Assembly: GCA_947487765.1 (NCBI GenBank)
Contig: CANKXO010000003.1
Coordinates: 372,001 to 436,000 of the forward strand
Length of the DNA stretch: 64,000 nucleotides
Direction: 5' to 3'
From: an uncultured Pseudomonadales bacterium
GTDB lineage: Bacteria; Pseudomonadota; Gammaproteobacteria; Pseudomonadales; Cellvibrionaceae
The notes under the pieces are model-generated. The model did no database searches. It was given only the letters and a program-made list of their open reading frames with translations, and was not told where the DNA came from. Both the position numbers and the translations under genes were made by a program. Positions 50,745-60,858 of this stretch are shown in pieces. Each line of letters starts with the position of its first letter. The stretch's first letter is position 1.

Positions 50745-51959
50745 TTATTGATCCAGCAATTCTATCCAGTGTTTAACTGGCACATTCGCTTTTGTTTCCA
50801 GATGCATCTGGCAGCCAACATTGGCTGTTACGATTTGCTCAGGCTTGTCGATGGTTAGTGCCGTTAATTTATTATCCAACAATTGCTGGCTGGTTTTGGA
50901 TTGCAGTATTGAGTAGGTACCCGCTGAACCACAACAAAGGTGTGTATCTTTGATTTTTGTTAAAGGCACGCCGGCTTTTTTTAAAATGGCTTCAACACCG
51001 CCTTTTAGTTGTTGGCCATGTTGTAAGGTACAAGGGCAATGGTAGGCTGTTGGCTTTTTTTGCTTAACGGTGATGTTGTCTAAGTTCTCATTAGTCAGTA
51101 TTTCACTGATATCTTTTGTGAGTTCCGTTACGCGATGCGCTTTGTCTGCGTAAGCCGGGTCATCTTTTAGCAGCTCGCCGTATTCTTTCACCATGGCACC
51201 ACAGCCAGATGCTGTCATCACAATGGCTTCTGCTCCGGCTTCGATCGCCGGCCACCAGACATCGATATTTTTGCGCATGGCATTCAGCCCATCATCATGA
51301 GCAGCTAGATGATAATCAACAGCACCACAACAACCCGCTTGAGGTGCTTCGGCCAGCGTAATACCTAATTTATCCAGCACTCGCGCTGTTGCGGCATTGG
51401 TGTTCGGTGTTGTCACGGATTGTGCACAACCAGCCAGCGCAATCATTTTGCGCGAGTGCCCTTTGCCATTGGTTGCCGGCCATGGCGACGCTTGTTTTTT
51501 CGGTGGCACCTTGGCTTTTAATTTTCCTGTTAACAAGGGGCGAAAAAGCTGGCCAAAAAATAATAATAAACCAAAGCGTTTTGGGTAAGGTAATATTTTA
51601 CGCAAGGACCAACGTGTTAGGCGATCTAACGGTTCACGCTTTACTTTGGTTTCAACAATACCTCGGCCGATATCTACTAAACGACCATAGCGCACACCTG
51701 AAGGGCAAGTGGTTTCGCAGCTACGACATGTCAAACAACGGTCCAGATGGGTTTGCGTATTTTCAGTGACCTCATTGGTTTCTAATAATTGTTTAATCAA
51801 ATAAATGCGCCCACGCGGGCCATCTCGTTCGTCGCCAAAATGCTGATACGTAGGGCATGTTGCCGTACAAAAACCACAATGCACACAGGCACGCAAAATA
51901 TCTTCCGCTTCGGTGATATCAGGCAAAGCCGCTATTTTAGGGTGAATGTTTGTTTGCAT
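50745..51959 (-). CDS. glcF: Glycolate oxidase iron-sulfur subunit GlcF
   Basis: 404 residues. Two 4Fe-4S motifs (CVHCGFCTATCPTY and CLTCRSCETTCPSG) and two CCG domains (AGCAQSV...AGCCGAVDYH; YHCPCTLQHG...LCCGSAG). Passes electrons from GlcD/E to the quinone pool at the membrane. Six bases after glcE. Confidence 0.96.
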   Translation of the reverse strand: MQTNIHPKIAALPDITEAEDILRACVHCGFCTATCPTYQHFGDERDGPRGRIYLIKQLLETNEVTENTQTHLDRCLTCRSCETTCPSGVRYGRLVDIGRGIVETKVKREPLDRLTRWSLRKILPYPKRFGLLLFFGQLFRPLLTGKLKAKVPPKKQASPWPATNGKGHSRKMIALAGCAQSVTTPNTNAATARVLDKLGITLAEAPQAGCCGAVDYHLAAHDDGLNAMRKNIDVWWPAIEAGAEAIVMTASGCGAMVKEYGELLKDDPAYADKAHRVTELTKDISEILTNENLDNITVKQKKPTAYHCPCTLQHGQQLKGGVEAILKKAGVPLTKIKDTHLCCGSAGTYSILQSKTSQQLLDNKLTALTIDKPEQIVTANVGCQMHLETKANVPVKHWIELLDQ

Positions 51960-51965
51960 AATAAA

Positions 51966-53060
51966 TTACATCCAACCGTATAAACGGCCACTATTAAATA
52001 TGTTGTGAGGATCAAAGGATTGCTTTAGATTCTTATGTACTGTTTTTAATACAGAATTTGGCTTATAAAAAACTTCATCATCACGGTTACCGCCACGATA
52101 CAAAATAACTTCACCCCCATTGGCTGCTGCCCACCCTTGTAATTCAGCATGAACAAAATTCCCTTTTAACCAACGTTGCGAACCCGCCCAGTCAATGAGC
52201 CAGGGCTCCACTTGTCGATAAACAGGTGCAGTAGGACTTAAAGAAAAACGCCAGAGTGGTATATCTTCATCTCTGTCTGTAAAAAATTCATTCTGTTGCT
52301 CTCGCAAAACATGCCAGAATGTTTCTGCTTCGCTTTCAGACAATAAACTTGCGTTTGCGAGCTGGCTTAACCATTTGTCAGCGGTGCCTTCGACAGCACT
52401 TTTTGCACCAGATAAACGTAAATACATTGTGCCGTTATCCCAGCAGGCTCCACTTAATGGTTTTGCCGTACCTGAAAGCTTATTCATTGATTGAATGGCT
52501 TCTTGCATCGATAAAGGGCAAGCCAGTGTCATTGTTGATGCAGGCTTGGGCAATACTTTAAAACTAATTTCGGTCATCATACCCAAGGTGCCCATGGCGC
52601 CGGCTTGCAATCGCGAGACATCATAGCCTGCGACGTTTTTCATCACCTGCCCACCAAACTGCAGGTGCTCGCCTTTGCCGTTAATTAAATTAACGCCGAG
52701 CACATGATCCCTTAGTGAACCACTCCAAGGTCGACCAGGGCCAGATTGATTAGTCGCCAGCGAACCACCAATCGTTGCGTTACCGTTAAAGCGTGCGGGA
52801 TCACAGGCCAGCATTTGGTTATGTTCTGCCAATGCTGCATCAATTTCTGCCAGAGATGTTCCTGCGCGCGCTGTCATTACCAATTCAACAAATTCGTAAT
52901 TGAGAATACCCGTATGCTCTGCAGTCGAAATAATTTTTGCATCGCGATCAAAGGCACGCCCCATAAAATTTTTGGTACCATTCCCTTGAATCACAATGGG
53001 GGTTTGCTGAGATACAGCCGCGCTGACTTGATCAATTAGATAAGAAGTAATGTCGCTCAT
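51966..53060 (-). CDS. glcE: Glycolate oxidase FAD-binding subunit GlcE
   Basis: 364 residues. Short FAD/PCMH-type domain: TPIVIQGNGTKNFMGRAF, NATIGGSLATNQSGPGRPWS, GGQVMKNVAGYDVSRLQAGA. Overlaps glcD by 4 bases, so translation is coupled. Confidence 0.95.
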   Translation of the reverse strand: MSDITSYLIDQVSAAVSQQTPIVIQGNGTKNFMGRAFDRDAKIISTAEHTGILNYEFVELVMTARAGTSLAEIDAALAEHNQMLACDPARFNGNATIGGSLATNQSGPGRPWSGSLRDHVLGVNLINGKGEHLQFGGQVMKNVAGYDVSRLQAGAMGTLGMMTEISFKVLPKPASTMTLACPLSMQEAIQSMNKLSGTAKPLSGACWDNGTMYLRLSGAKSAVEGTADKWLSQLANASLLSESEAETFWHVLREQQNEFFTDRDEDIPLWRFSLSPTAPVYRQVEPWLIDWAGSQRWLKGNFVHAELQGWAAANGGEVILYRGGNRDDEVFYKPNSVLKTVHKNLKQSFDPHNIFNSGRLYGWM

Positions 53061-54622
53061 GCCACACCTTGGTTATTGATTGCATGAGACTGATGGTGGT
53101 GATTATGGGTATCACTGCTATCAATATTTTTTCCCTTTAATAAGGCGCGATATTCCTGACATCGCTTCAGCACAGGAATACCTTTCCCGGGATTTAAATT
53201 TCCATTAGGATCGAAAGCTGATTTAATGGAATGAAACTGTGCGACTTCCTGGTCGTTAAACTGTACGGCCATTTGCCGGATTTTTTCTAAACCCACACCG
53301 TGCTCACCAGTAATGCAACCGCCCACCTCGACACAAAGCTCTAAAATTTTTCCGCCAAACTCTTCCGTTTTTTCAAACTCACCGGGCACATTGGAATCAA
53401 ATAGAATTAAGGGGTGCAAATTGCCATCGCCCGCATGAAAAACATTGGCAACTCGCAATTGATATTTCTCTGATAGGTTTTCAATTTCTGTGAGCACATG
53501 GGCAAGCTGGCCACGTGGAATAGTACCGTCCATGCAATAGTAATCGGGAGAGATTCTACCAACTGCAGGGAAAGCAGATTTGCGGCCTTTCCAAAATAAT
53601 GCACGCTCTTGCTCATCGTGAGAAATACGCACGCTGGTTGCACCAAGCTCTTTAAACAAATCAGCAACCTGATCGATATATTCCTGTACCTCTTCTAAGG
53701 TACCGTCGACCTCACATAGCAATAGCGCTTTCGCTTCGACAGGATAACCCGCATTGGCAAACGCTTCTGATGCTTTGATGGCGTGAGTGTCCATCATTTC
53801 CAAGCCGCCAGGAATAATGCCACGCGAAATAATTTCTCCCACTGCATCACCAGCCGTTTGCACCGAATCGAACCCTGCGAGGATCACTTGCGCTTTTTCG
53901 GGCAAGGGTAATAATTTAACGGTGACTTCGGTAATGACACCTAACATACCTTCAGAACCATTCATCAATGCCAACAGATCGGCACCGTAATTATCTAAAC
54001 CTTCACTGCCAATGATTACTCGCTCACCGTCGACGGTAACCATTTCAATTTTTAAAACGTTGTGTACGGTTAAACCGTATTTTAAACAATGAACGCCACC
54101 TGCATTTTCTGCGACGTTTCCACCAATAGAACAGGCGATTTGTGACGATGGATCTGGGGCATAATACAAGTCGTGTTCGGCAGCGGCTTCACTAATAGCC
54201 AAGTTACGCACACCAGGCTGCAATCGCGCAATACGTGCGAGGGGATCAATTTCCAGTATATTTTTGAATTTCGCTAAGGAGAGAATGACACCGTTTTTAT
54301 GGGGGGTTGCACCAGCGGATAAACTCGTGCCAGCACCGCGCGCCACAACGGGAACATTGTGCTGATGGCAGATTTTCATGACGCGCTGAACTTGCTCTAC
54401 GGTTTCAGGCAGCACCACCAACATGGGCATTTCACAATAGGCTGCTAAGCCATCGCACTCGTAAACTTTTTGTGTTTCCGCATCGCTGATGACATATTCA
54501 GAATCAATAAATTTCCTGAACTCGCGAGTCAATGTCTCAGCTAATTGTATTTGTGTTGTTGCTGTGCTGTTAATGAGCTTCTCCAAATTGAATACCGATT
54601 TAAGGGAAGTTCTTTCAGGCAC
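53057..54622 (-). CDS. glcD: Glycolate oxidase catalytic subunit GlcD
   Basis: 521 residues (E. coli 499). FAD-binding PVVARGAGTSLSAGATPHKN, SIGGNVAENAGGVHCLKYG and the C-terminal GEHGVGLEKIRQM with the conserved His; FHAGDGNLHPLI at the active site. Converts glycolate to glyoxylate. First of the glcDEF block, 118 bases after glcG. It carries a short His-rich C-terminal tail (THNHHHQSHAI) not usual for the family. Confidence 0.96.
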   Translation of the reverse strand: MPERTSLKSVFNLEKLINSTATTQIQLAETLTREFRKFIDSEYVISDAETQKVYECDGLAAYCEMPMLVVLPETVEQVQRVMKICHQHNVPVVARGAGTSLSAGATPHKNGVILSLAKFKNILEIDPLARIARLQPGVRNLAISEAAAEHDLYYAPDPSSQIACSIGGNVAENAGGVHCLKYGLTVHNVLKIEMVTVDGERVIIGSEGLDNYGADLLALMNGSEGMLGVITEVTVKLLPLPEKAQVILAGFDSVQTAGDAVGEIISRGIIPGGLEMMDTHAIKASEAFANAGYPVEAKALLLCEVDGTLEEVQEYIDQVADLFKELGATSVRISHDEQERALFWKGRKSAFPAVGRISPDYYCMDGTIPRGQLAHVLTEIENLSEKYQLRVANVFHAGDGNLHPLILFDSNVPGEFEKTEEFGGKILELCVEVGGCITGEHGVGLEKIRQMAVQFNDQEVAQFHSIKSAFDPNGNLNPGKGIPVLKRCQEYRALLKGKNIDSSDTHNHHHQSHAINNQGVA

Positions 54623-54740
54623 TTATTATTATCTAAGTGCGCTCTAAAGATATACTGTATTTCTACTCTGTAAAGCGCACTCTAGATCTACTTTTTATTC
54701 ATAGAATTCCGATAACTATATCTCTACGAAAAAATAGTTA

Positions 54741-55160
54741 CTATTTTGCTAAAAAGAAATCTAAGCCTGCTTGTGCGCAATCCATATCCTGTTGTGGTGT
54801 CCCAGAGCTAACGCCTATGCCACCAACAAATTCTCCGTCTACCTGTACGGGTAAACCACCACCCACTGTACTGATACGACCACCGACTTCAGTATGAATA
54901 CCAAACGCCAAATTACCCGGGACACATACTGCATTGTAGTCGTGAGTTGCTTTACGTGCCGCACCCGCAGTGAAGGCTTTATCTTGTGCAACCGTAATAC
55001 TGTGCGCCTTACCGCCATCCATACGTTCAAAGGCAATCAAATTGCCAGATTCATCGACAACGGCGATACACATGGGCACACCAATTTCGGTTGCCTTGTT
55101 GCGTGCACCTTCAATTAATTGTTGCGCATCGGAGATGCTCAAACGTTTTATTGTTAACAT
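54741..55160 (-). CDS. glcG: GlcG/HbpS-family (DUF336) protein
   Basis: 139 residues. ALE-type start with MLTIKRLSISDAQQLIEGAR, MCIAVVDESGNLIAFERMDG and PVQVDGEFVGGIGVSSGTPQ are the GlcG/HbpS pattern. Encoded in glc operons; role unclear, perhaps heme or cofactor binding. AGGAAAC precedes the ATG. Confidence 0.93.
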   Translation of the reverse strand: MLTIKRLSISDAQQLIEGARNKATEIGVPMCIAVVDESGNLIAFERMDGGKAHSITVAQDKAFTAGAARKATHDYNAVCVPGNLAFGIHTEVGGRISTVGGGLPVQVDGEFVGGIGVSSGTPQQDMDCAQAGLDFFLAK

Positions 55161-55181
55161 GTTTGTTTCCTATAATTAATG

Positions 55182-55198
55182 AGACATTTTGTCTCACA
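55182..55198. promoter_or_regulatory. Palindromic operator candidate upstream of glcG
   Basis: TGAGACA-TTT-TGTCTCA, a perfect 7-bp inverted repeat 22 bases before the glcG start. The shape fits a TetR- or GntR-type site; the protein is unknown. Confidence 0.45.
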
Positions 55199-55409
55199 AA
55201 AAAATAAAAAAGGCTTTATAAATCAACAACTAATCGAAAATTTCAGCCCCGAAGCATCATAATACAAAATATGATTTTCTCACAAACAATAATAACGACA
55301 TTAACAATATAAATGTGTGCAAAAAATTTCATAATACACACGAAAATTAGTTACTTTAGGACGCAGGCCCGTCACTACGAGAGAAACAATACGAGCATAA
55401 ATCTAATTA

Positions 55410-55453
55410 TTGCTCACCTGATTAAACATAAATGTCTAAATACAGGTGAGCAA
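55410..55453 (-). terminator. Hairpin downstream of glcB
   Basis: TTGCTCACCTG and CAGGTGAGCAA, an 11-bp perfect stem with a 22-base loop, 24 bases after the glcB stop. It may end or attenuate transcription between glcB and glcG. Confidence 0.6.
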
Positions 55454-55476
55454 AACGAAGCACTTTACGACACTAA

Positions 55477-57666
55477 TTAAGACTTCGCTTTTTCTCGGTA
55501 AGCATGTAAAAGAGGCTCAGTATAACCACTCGGCTGAGCGCACCCTTCGAACACTAATTCACAAGCAGATTGGAAAGCCACACCATCAAATGAAGGCGCC
55601 ATAGGTACATAACATGGGTCGCCCGCATTTTGCTCATCGACAACAGCCGCCATTCGCTTCATGGTTTCAATAACCTGAGCTTCAGTACAAATGTCGTGAC
55701 GCAACCAGTTGGCAATATGCTGGCTGGAAATGCGCAAAGTTGCACGGTCTTCCATTAAGCCAACATTATTAATGTCCGGCACTTTAGAACAACCTACACC
55801 TTGGTCAATCCAACGGACAACATAACCCAAAATACCTTGCGCATTGTTATCCAGCTCTTGCTGAATTTCTTCTTCAGATAATTTCATATCACCCAGTAAT
55901 GGCGGCGTTAAAATATCGTCCAAGTTAGCGCGTCTACGCTCACTTAACTCTTCCTGTCTTTGTTCAACACTCACTTTATGGTAGTGGATAGCATGAAGTG
56001 TTGCTGCCGTTGGCGAAGGCACCCAAGCACAATCAGCACCCGCTTCTGGATGCGCCGCCTTAGTTGCGAGCATCTGCCCCATTTCATCAGGCTTGGCCCA
56101 CATACCCTTACCAATTTGTGCGCGACCTTTTAAACCACACTGCAAACCGATATCGACATTCCAGTCTTCGTAGGCAGAGATCCAAGGCTGCTCTTTAATT
56201 TTTTCTTTCGGCAACATTGGACCCGCTTCCATCGAGGTATGCATTTCATCACCCGTACGATCAAGGAAGCCTGTGTTAATAAATACCAAACGATTTTTAA
56301 CTGCGCGGATACACTCTTTCAGGTTAATGGTTGTACGTCGCTCTTCATCCATTACGCCAACTTTCATTGTGTAACGTGGTAAACCCAATAAGTCTTCGAT
56401 GCGATCAAATAATTGGTTAGTAAACGCCGCTTCTTCTGGACCATGCATTTTAGGCTTAACAATATAGATGCTTTTTGTACGACTGTTGCGAATCGCTTTG
56501 TTGGACTCGGTATTTTTAAAGTCGTGCATTGCACACAACGTGGTAAATAAGGCATCCATAATTCCTTCTGGAATATTGTTACCATCTCTATCCAAAATGC
56601 CACTGTTCGTCATCAAGTGACCCACATTACGTACCAGTAATAAACTACGGCCGTGTAGAACCAATGGCTTCTCGTCAGCACCAATATAATGCCTATCTGC
56701 TTTTAATGAACGAGTCTGCTCTTTTCCGCCTTTAACAAACGTTTCTTCGAGAGTTCCTTTCATTAAACCCAGCCAGTTGCGATAGACCAATACTTTGTCT
56801 TCTGCATCAACCGCGGCAACAGAGTCTTCGCAATCCTGAATGGTACTAATCGCTGCTTCGAGAACAACATCTTGAACACAAGCAGCAGAGCTTTGCTTGT
56901 CCGTAGTATTGTCACGGTCAATTTTAAGCTCTATATGCAAATCGTTATTTTTTAATAAAATCGATGACGGGTTAGTGGCATCACCCACATAACCTACAAA
57001 CTTTTCTGGGCTCACCAAAGCTCGGGTTGTGCCGTCAGTCAGAACTGCACGTAACTCAAGCACATCGACATTACGCACTAATTGATATTCAACTACTTCT
57101 GTATGCAGACCGTTATCGGTTAAAGGGGCTGCCATATCTAGGAATCGAGACGCTCTGGCAATAACACGTGCACCACGACGTTCGTTAAAACCTTTACCAC
57201 GCTTACAGCCATAACCATTAACAATCACGTCGGTGCCGTAAAGCGCATCGTATAGACTGCCCCAACGTGCATTAGCTGCATTCAACGCAAAACGTGCATT
57301 ATTCACAGGAACCACTAACTGAGGGCCAGCTATAGTGGTAATCTCATCGTCTACATTACTGGTATCGATGGAAAAATCATATCCTTCAGGGACCAGGTAC
57401 CCAATTTCAGTCAGGAACTCTTTATAGACATCCATATCTTTGATCGGGCCAGGGTTGGCGCGATGCCATTCATCTATCTGCGCTTGAATGTCATCACGCT
57501 TTTTTAATAACGCCTGATTGGCAGGAGCTAACTCGTGAACCAAGTCACTGAAGCCTTTCCAAATTTTGTTCGCGTCTAAATCCAAGCCAGGTAATATTTC
57601 CTGATTTAATAGCTGATCTAAGCTAGATGCTACACGTAAGTCACTTTTGTCAACATAAGTAGTCAT
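55477..57666 (-). CDS. glcB: Malate synthase G
   Basis: 729 residues, the usual length of the G isoform. [75 protein letters not shown] and the catalytic region near [20 protein letters not shown]. Condenses the glyoxylate from GlcDEF with acetyl-CoA to malate. First gene of the minus-strand locus, facing the GntR regulator. Confidence 0.96.
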   Translation of the reverse strand: MTTYVDKSDLRVASSLDQLLNQEILPGLDLDANKIWKGFSDLVHELAPANQALLKKRDDIQAQIDEWHRANPGPIKDMDVYKEFLTEIGYLVPEGYDFSIDTSNVDDEITTIAGPQLVVPVNNARFALNAANARWGSLYDALYGTDVIVNGYGCKRGKGFNERRGARVIARASRFLDMAAPLTDNGLHTEVVEYQLVRNVDVLELRAVLTDGTTRALVSPEKFVGYVGDATNPSSILLKNNDLHIELKIDRDNTTDKQSSAACVQDVVLEAAISTIQDCEDSVAAVDAEDKVLVYRNWLGLMKGTLEETFVKGGKEQTRSLKADRHYIGADEKPLVLHGRSLLLVRNVGHLMTNSGILDRDGNNIPEGIMDALFTTLCAMHDFKNTESNKAIRNSRTKSIYIVKPKMHGPEEAAFTNQLFDRIEDLLGLPRYTMKVGVMDEERRTTINLKECIRAVKNRLVFINTGFLDRTGDEMHTSMEAGPMLPKEKIKEQPWISAYEDWNVDIGLQCGLKGRAQIGKGMWAKPDEMGQMLATKAAHPEAGADCAWVPSPTAATLHAIHYHKVSVEQRQEELSERRRANLDDILTPPLLGDMKLSEEEIQQELDNNAQGILGYVVRWIDQGVGCSKVPDINNVGLMEDRATLRISSQHIANWLRHDICTEAQVIETMKRMAAVVDEQNAGDPCYVPMAPSFDGVAFQSACELVFEGCAQPSGYTEPLLHAYREKAKS

Positions 57667-57741
57667 AATGTCTTCTTTTGAGATAATTGGTTCCGAAACG
57701 GATAGAATAGAACTTGAGGCACATCATGTCTACATTATCTC

Positions 57742-57856
57742 TAACTGGTTATACCAGTTATTATTTAAACACTTTTATTAAGTCCCTGAATTTATTGGAA
57801 ATTATATTATTTGACAAAACAAAGCGTGATAAGATTAAATGACTGGTATTACCAGG
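57742..57856. promoter_or_regulatory. Two FadR-subfamily operators between glcB and glcC
   Basis: AACTGGTTATACCAGTT at 57743-57759 and GACTGGTATTACCAGGC at 57841-57857. Both carry CTGGT-N3-ACCAG, the TGGT/ACCA form bound by GlcC/LldR/PdhR-type GntR proteins. They are 98 bases apart, centre to centre, which could allow looping. Confidence 0.8.
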
Positions 57857-57910
57857 CAATAAGTGCTCATAAAAACATCATATACGACTCACGAATGAAC
57901 TGATAGCGCC

Positions 57911-58672
57911 ATGACCAATCAAGAAGTTGTTTCTACTCGCTCTACGACGATATCTCGTCAACTCGAAGAACTTATTCTAGATGGCACACTCCAACCTGGA
58001 GACAAAATCCCTTCTGAGCGCCAATTATCCCAACGACTCAGTGCTTCTCGCCCATTGATTCGCGAAGCGCTAAAAGAGCTACGCGGCCGAGGTGTGATTA
58101 ATACTCTTCATGGCAAAGGCTCATTTGTCACTGGCATGTTGGAAAATAAGAATAACGAAACACCATTGTCTCGCCTTTATCAGCAGCACCCTCGTTTACT
58201 CTATGACCTGCTAGAAGTGAGAGAACTTCTCGAAGGTGAAGCAGCCTTATTAGCCGCAGAGCGAGGCACTGAAAAAGACTTGTACAAAATTACCAAGGCG
58301 TACTACGCCATGAGCAACTTACCCAAGAAAGAGAAAGACTTACTAAAAGCTGCACATTTGGATCATGCCTTTCACCGATCAATCTATGAAGCGTCTCACA
58401 ACCCTGTATTGGTTCACACATTACAAAGTCTGATGCAATTGATGTTTAGCAGCGTCGTTGCCTCGGTGAGTAACCTGTATCACCGAGATAGCCAGAAGCA
58501 ACAAATCGATAAACATCACTATAAAATTTACAATGCTATTATTGATCGCAAACCTGAATCTGCTAAAAGCGCTGCCGTCGAACACACCAGAAATATTCGG
58601 GATCGCATGCTGGAAATAGAACGTCAGGAAGAACGCTTGAATAGAGCCAAGCTCTGGGATAAGGACATGTGA
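57911..58672 (+). CDS. glcC: GlcC-like GntR/FadR-subfamily regulator
   Basis: 253 residues. N-terminal winged helix (LQPGDKIPSERQLSQRLSAS, RPLIREALKELRGRGVINT, HGKGSFV) and a helical FCD ligand domain (LLYDLLEVRELLEGEAALLA, LDHAFHRSIYEASHNPVLV). In E. coli GlcC senses glycolate and activates glcDEFGB. The divergent position and the two palindromes support the same role. Confidence 0.92.
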   Translation: MTNQEVVSTRSTTISRQLEELILDGTLQPGDKIPSERQLSQRLSASRPLIREALKELRGRGVINTLHGKGSFVTGMLENKNNETPLSRLYQQHPRLLYDLLEVRELLEGEAALLAAERGTEKDLYKITKAYYAMSNLPKKEKDLLKAAHLDHAFHRSIYEASHNPVLVHTLQSLMQLMFSSVVASVSNLYHRDSQKQQIDKHHYKIYNAIIDRKPESAKSAAVEHTRNIRDRMLEIERQEERLNRAKLWDKDM

Positions 58673-58751
58673 ACCAATAGGCGTAAACAACATTAAACAT
58701 GCATAATAATTTAATAACACGAATACTCAACGCAAAAAACTGTAATGGCCT

Positions 58752-59711
58752 ATGACAAAAAACACTGGCTCCATTCATATTAATCAACCACTGAATACTG
58801 AAGTCCTACCTGATATTCTGCACAGGATTCATGAAGAGGTTATTCCTGCTTTTGGGCAAGGAAAAGTGGCTGATTATATTCCAGACTTAAAATGTGTCGA
58901 ACCTCATCAATTTGGCTTAGCCCTGAGAACGGTCAAAGGTGAAGAGTTTACGATTGGTTCAGCAGATACCGCTTTCTCAATTCAAAGTATTTCAAAACTA
59001 TTTACTTTAATGTTGGCTCTGGATATTGCTGGCGAGGCTCTATGGGAACGTGTTGGGCGAGAACCTTCGGGCATGCGCTTTAATTCTCTGTTGCTGTTAG
59101 ACTCCGAAGGCGGTATACCGAGAAACCCTTTTATCAACGCCGGAGCTATCGTCGTTACCGATATTATTGCCGCGAGGAGTTCGTCTCCTGTTCGACGCAT
59201 TGAGGAATTTATTGCGTCACTCTCAGGCAATAAAGATAATCGTATTGACCAACAGGTAGCTGCTGGCGAAAAAGCAACGGGGTTTCGCAATATTGCTATC
59301 GCCAACTTACTAAAGGCAATGGGAAATATAGAAGCTGATGTAAATCAAACCCTTGATTGCTATTTTAAACAGTGCGCCATATCCATGAGCTGCCGAGATC
59401 TTGCGCGTGCGACCGAATGTTTAGCTAACCGTGGACGCTCTAGTTTTAAATCCAGCTTTCACGCCGAAGCAATGGACAAACGTATTAATTCATTAATGTT
59501 AACCTGTGGCTTATATGATGCCGTTGGCAATTTTGCTTACAATGTTGGCTTACCTGCAAAAAGCGGCGTTGGCGGTGGCATTGTTGCAGTTTCACCCGGC
59601 CAATATACTGTGTCCGTGTGGGCACCTGAATTAGACCATTATGGGAATTCTGTCTTAGGTCAGCTAGCCTTAGAAAAGCTGACAACATATACACAAACTT
59701 CAGTATTTTAA
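58752..59711 (+). CDS. glsA: Glutaminase
   Basis: 319 residues. Serine-dependent glutaminase of the beta-lactamase-like fold: SISK (S79-K82) in FSIQSISKLFTLML, EPSGMRFNSLLLLD, GIPRNPFINAGAIVV and LPAKSGVGGGIVAV. Converts glutamine to glutamate and ammonia in the cytosol. Confidence 0.96.
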   Translation: MTKNTGSIHINQPLNTEVLPDILHRIHEEVIPAFGQGKVADYIPDLKCVEPHQFGLALRTVKGEEFTIGSADTAFSIQSISKLFTLMLALDIAGEALWERVGREPSGMRFNSLLLLDSEGGIPRNPFINAGAIVVTDIIAARSSSPVRRIEEFIASLSGNKDNRIDQQVAAGEKATGFRNIAIANLLKAMGNIEADVNQTLDCYFKQCAISMSCRDLARATECLANRGRSSFKSSFHAEAMDKRINSLMLTCGLYDAVGNFAYNVGLPAKSGVGGGIVAVSPGQYTVSVWAPELDHYGNSVLGQLALEKLTTYTQTSVF

Positions 59712-59746
59712 ATCACCAATAATAAACGCCACATCCAGAGAAGAAG

Positions 59747-59968
59747 ATGACTGAAAAAATAAATAATGATGCATTAATGGCCCTAAAAATTGCCTTTAGT
59801 TATATGCCAAAAGCAATCGAAGTTAATAAGTATGAATATGGCGATGATTATCAAAGAGTACTCGACCACATAGAATCGGTTAGAGAGATATTACTCATCA
59901 ACGATGTTGATCCAGAAGAAATTGACGGTGAAATCAACCCTAACAGCAGTCCCAATTCTTGCTATTGA
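59747..59968 (+). CDS. Small acidic protein, unknown function
   Basis: 73 residues with GAGAAGAAG upstream. MALKIAFSYMPKAIEVNKYE, YQRVLDHIESVREILLINDV, ending NPNSSPNSCY. Not recognised. Lies between glsA and the DUF815 ATPase with short gaps, so probably in the same transcript. Confidence 0.65.
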   Translation: MTEKINNDALMALKIAFSYMPKAIEVNKYEYGDDYQRVLDHIESVREILLINDVDPEEIDGEINPNSSPNSCY

Positions 59969-60017
59969 GTGACAACACAGTGGGTTCTTAAAAATATAAA
60001 TATTGAGTAGAAAAACT

Positions 60018-60785
60018 ATGTCGATTAATTGGAATGAAACTTACGCTGCGATATGGCGGCAACAAAAACAACGTTTACGCCCTGTTACTGCCATGGACCC
60101 TGTCTCATTGGATTCGCTAATCGGTATTGATCGACAAAAAAATGAACTTATAAAGAACACAGAAAATTTTATCTCAGGTAGACCTCATAATAATGCCTTA
60201 TTGTGGGGCGCAAGAGGAACAGGAAAATCATCGCTCATCAAGGCAATTCTAAATAAATACAAAGATCACAATCTACGATTGATCGAAATATTTAAGAATG
60301 ACCTTCATAACCTGCTTGATATCGTTGATGACATCCGAGACTTACCGCAAAGATTTATTATCTATTGCGATGATTTTTCGTTTGAGGAAAATGAAACTAC
60401 CTATATGATATTAAAAACCATATTGGATGGTTCGATTGAATTACCACCAGATAACATTATTTTATATGCCACATCAAACCGTAGGCATTTAATGCCAGAA
60501 TACATGAAGGACAATTTAGACTCTAAAGTCGTTAATGGAGAATTGCATTACTCCGATGCAATAGAAGAAAAAATTTCTTTATCTGATCGCTTCGGATTAT
60601 GGTTATCGTTTCACCCAAAGAATATAGAAGAATATCTTAAGGTTGTTGACAGCTATTTTCCCGAATATGATGGCGACAAGGAAAAACTCTATGAAGCAGC
60701 AAAACTCTTTGCTGCAACCAGAGCGTCTAAGAGCGGAAGAACTGCCCAGCAATTTTACAATTATTATTCTGCACAAGAAGAGTAA
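60018..60785 (+). CDS. DUF815 AAA-type ATPase
   Basis: 255 residues from ATG 60018 (a TTG five codons earlier is possible). Walker A LLWGARGTGKSSLIKAIL, Walker B FIIYCDDFSFEENET, sensor IILYATSNRRHLMPEYM; the DUF815 family has exactly these blocks. Function unknown for the family. Confidence 0.92.
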   Translation: MSINWNETYAAIWRQQKQRLRPVTAMDPVSLDSLIGIDRQKNELIKNTENFISGRPHNNALLWGARGTGKSSLIKAILNKYKDHNLRLIEIFKNDLHNLLDIVDDIRDLPQRFIIYCDDFSFEENETTYMILKTILDGSIELPPDNIILYATSNRRHLMPEYMKDNLDSKVVNGELHYSDAIEEKISLSDRFGLWLSFHPKNIEEYLKVVDSYFPEYDGDKEKLYEAAKLFAATRASKSGRTAQQFYNYYSAQEE

Positions 60786-60858
60786 TATCAAATTATTGTG
60801 CAGCATATTTATTTTTAATCATTTTATTTTTTAACCACAAAAACACAAAGGTAAGGTT

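Larger units (their letters stand above)
55161..55476. other. Interval between glcG and glcB, 316 bases
   Basis: No ORF. Holds the operator candidate near glcG, a hairpin after glcB, and probably a promoter for glcG-glcD-glcE-glcF. Confidence 0.5.

Noticed and set aside
60786-60858. SAM riboswitch before metY
   Set aside because: The interval is only 73 AT-rich bases with no structured GC elements.
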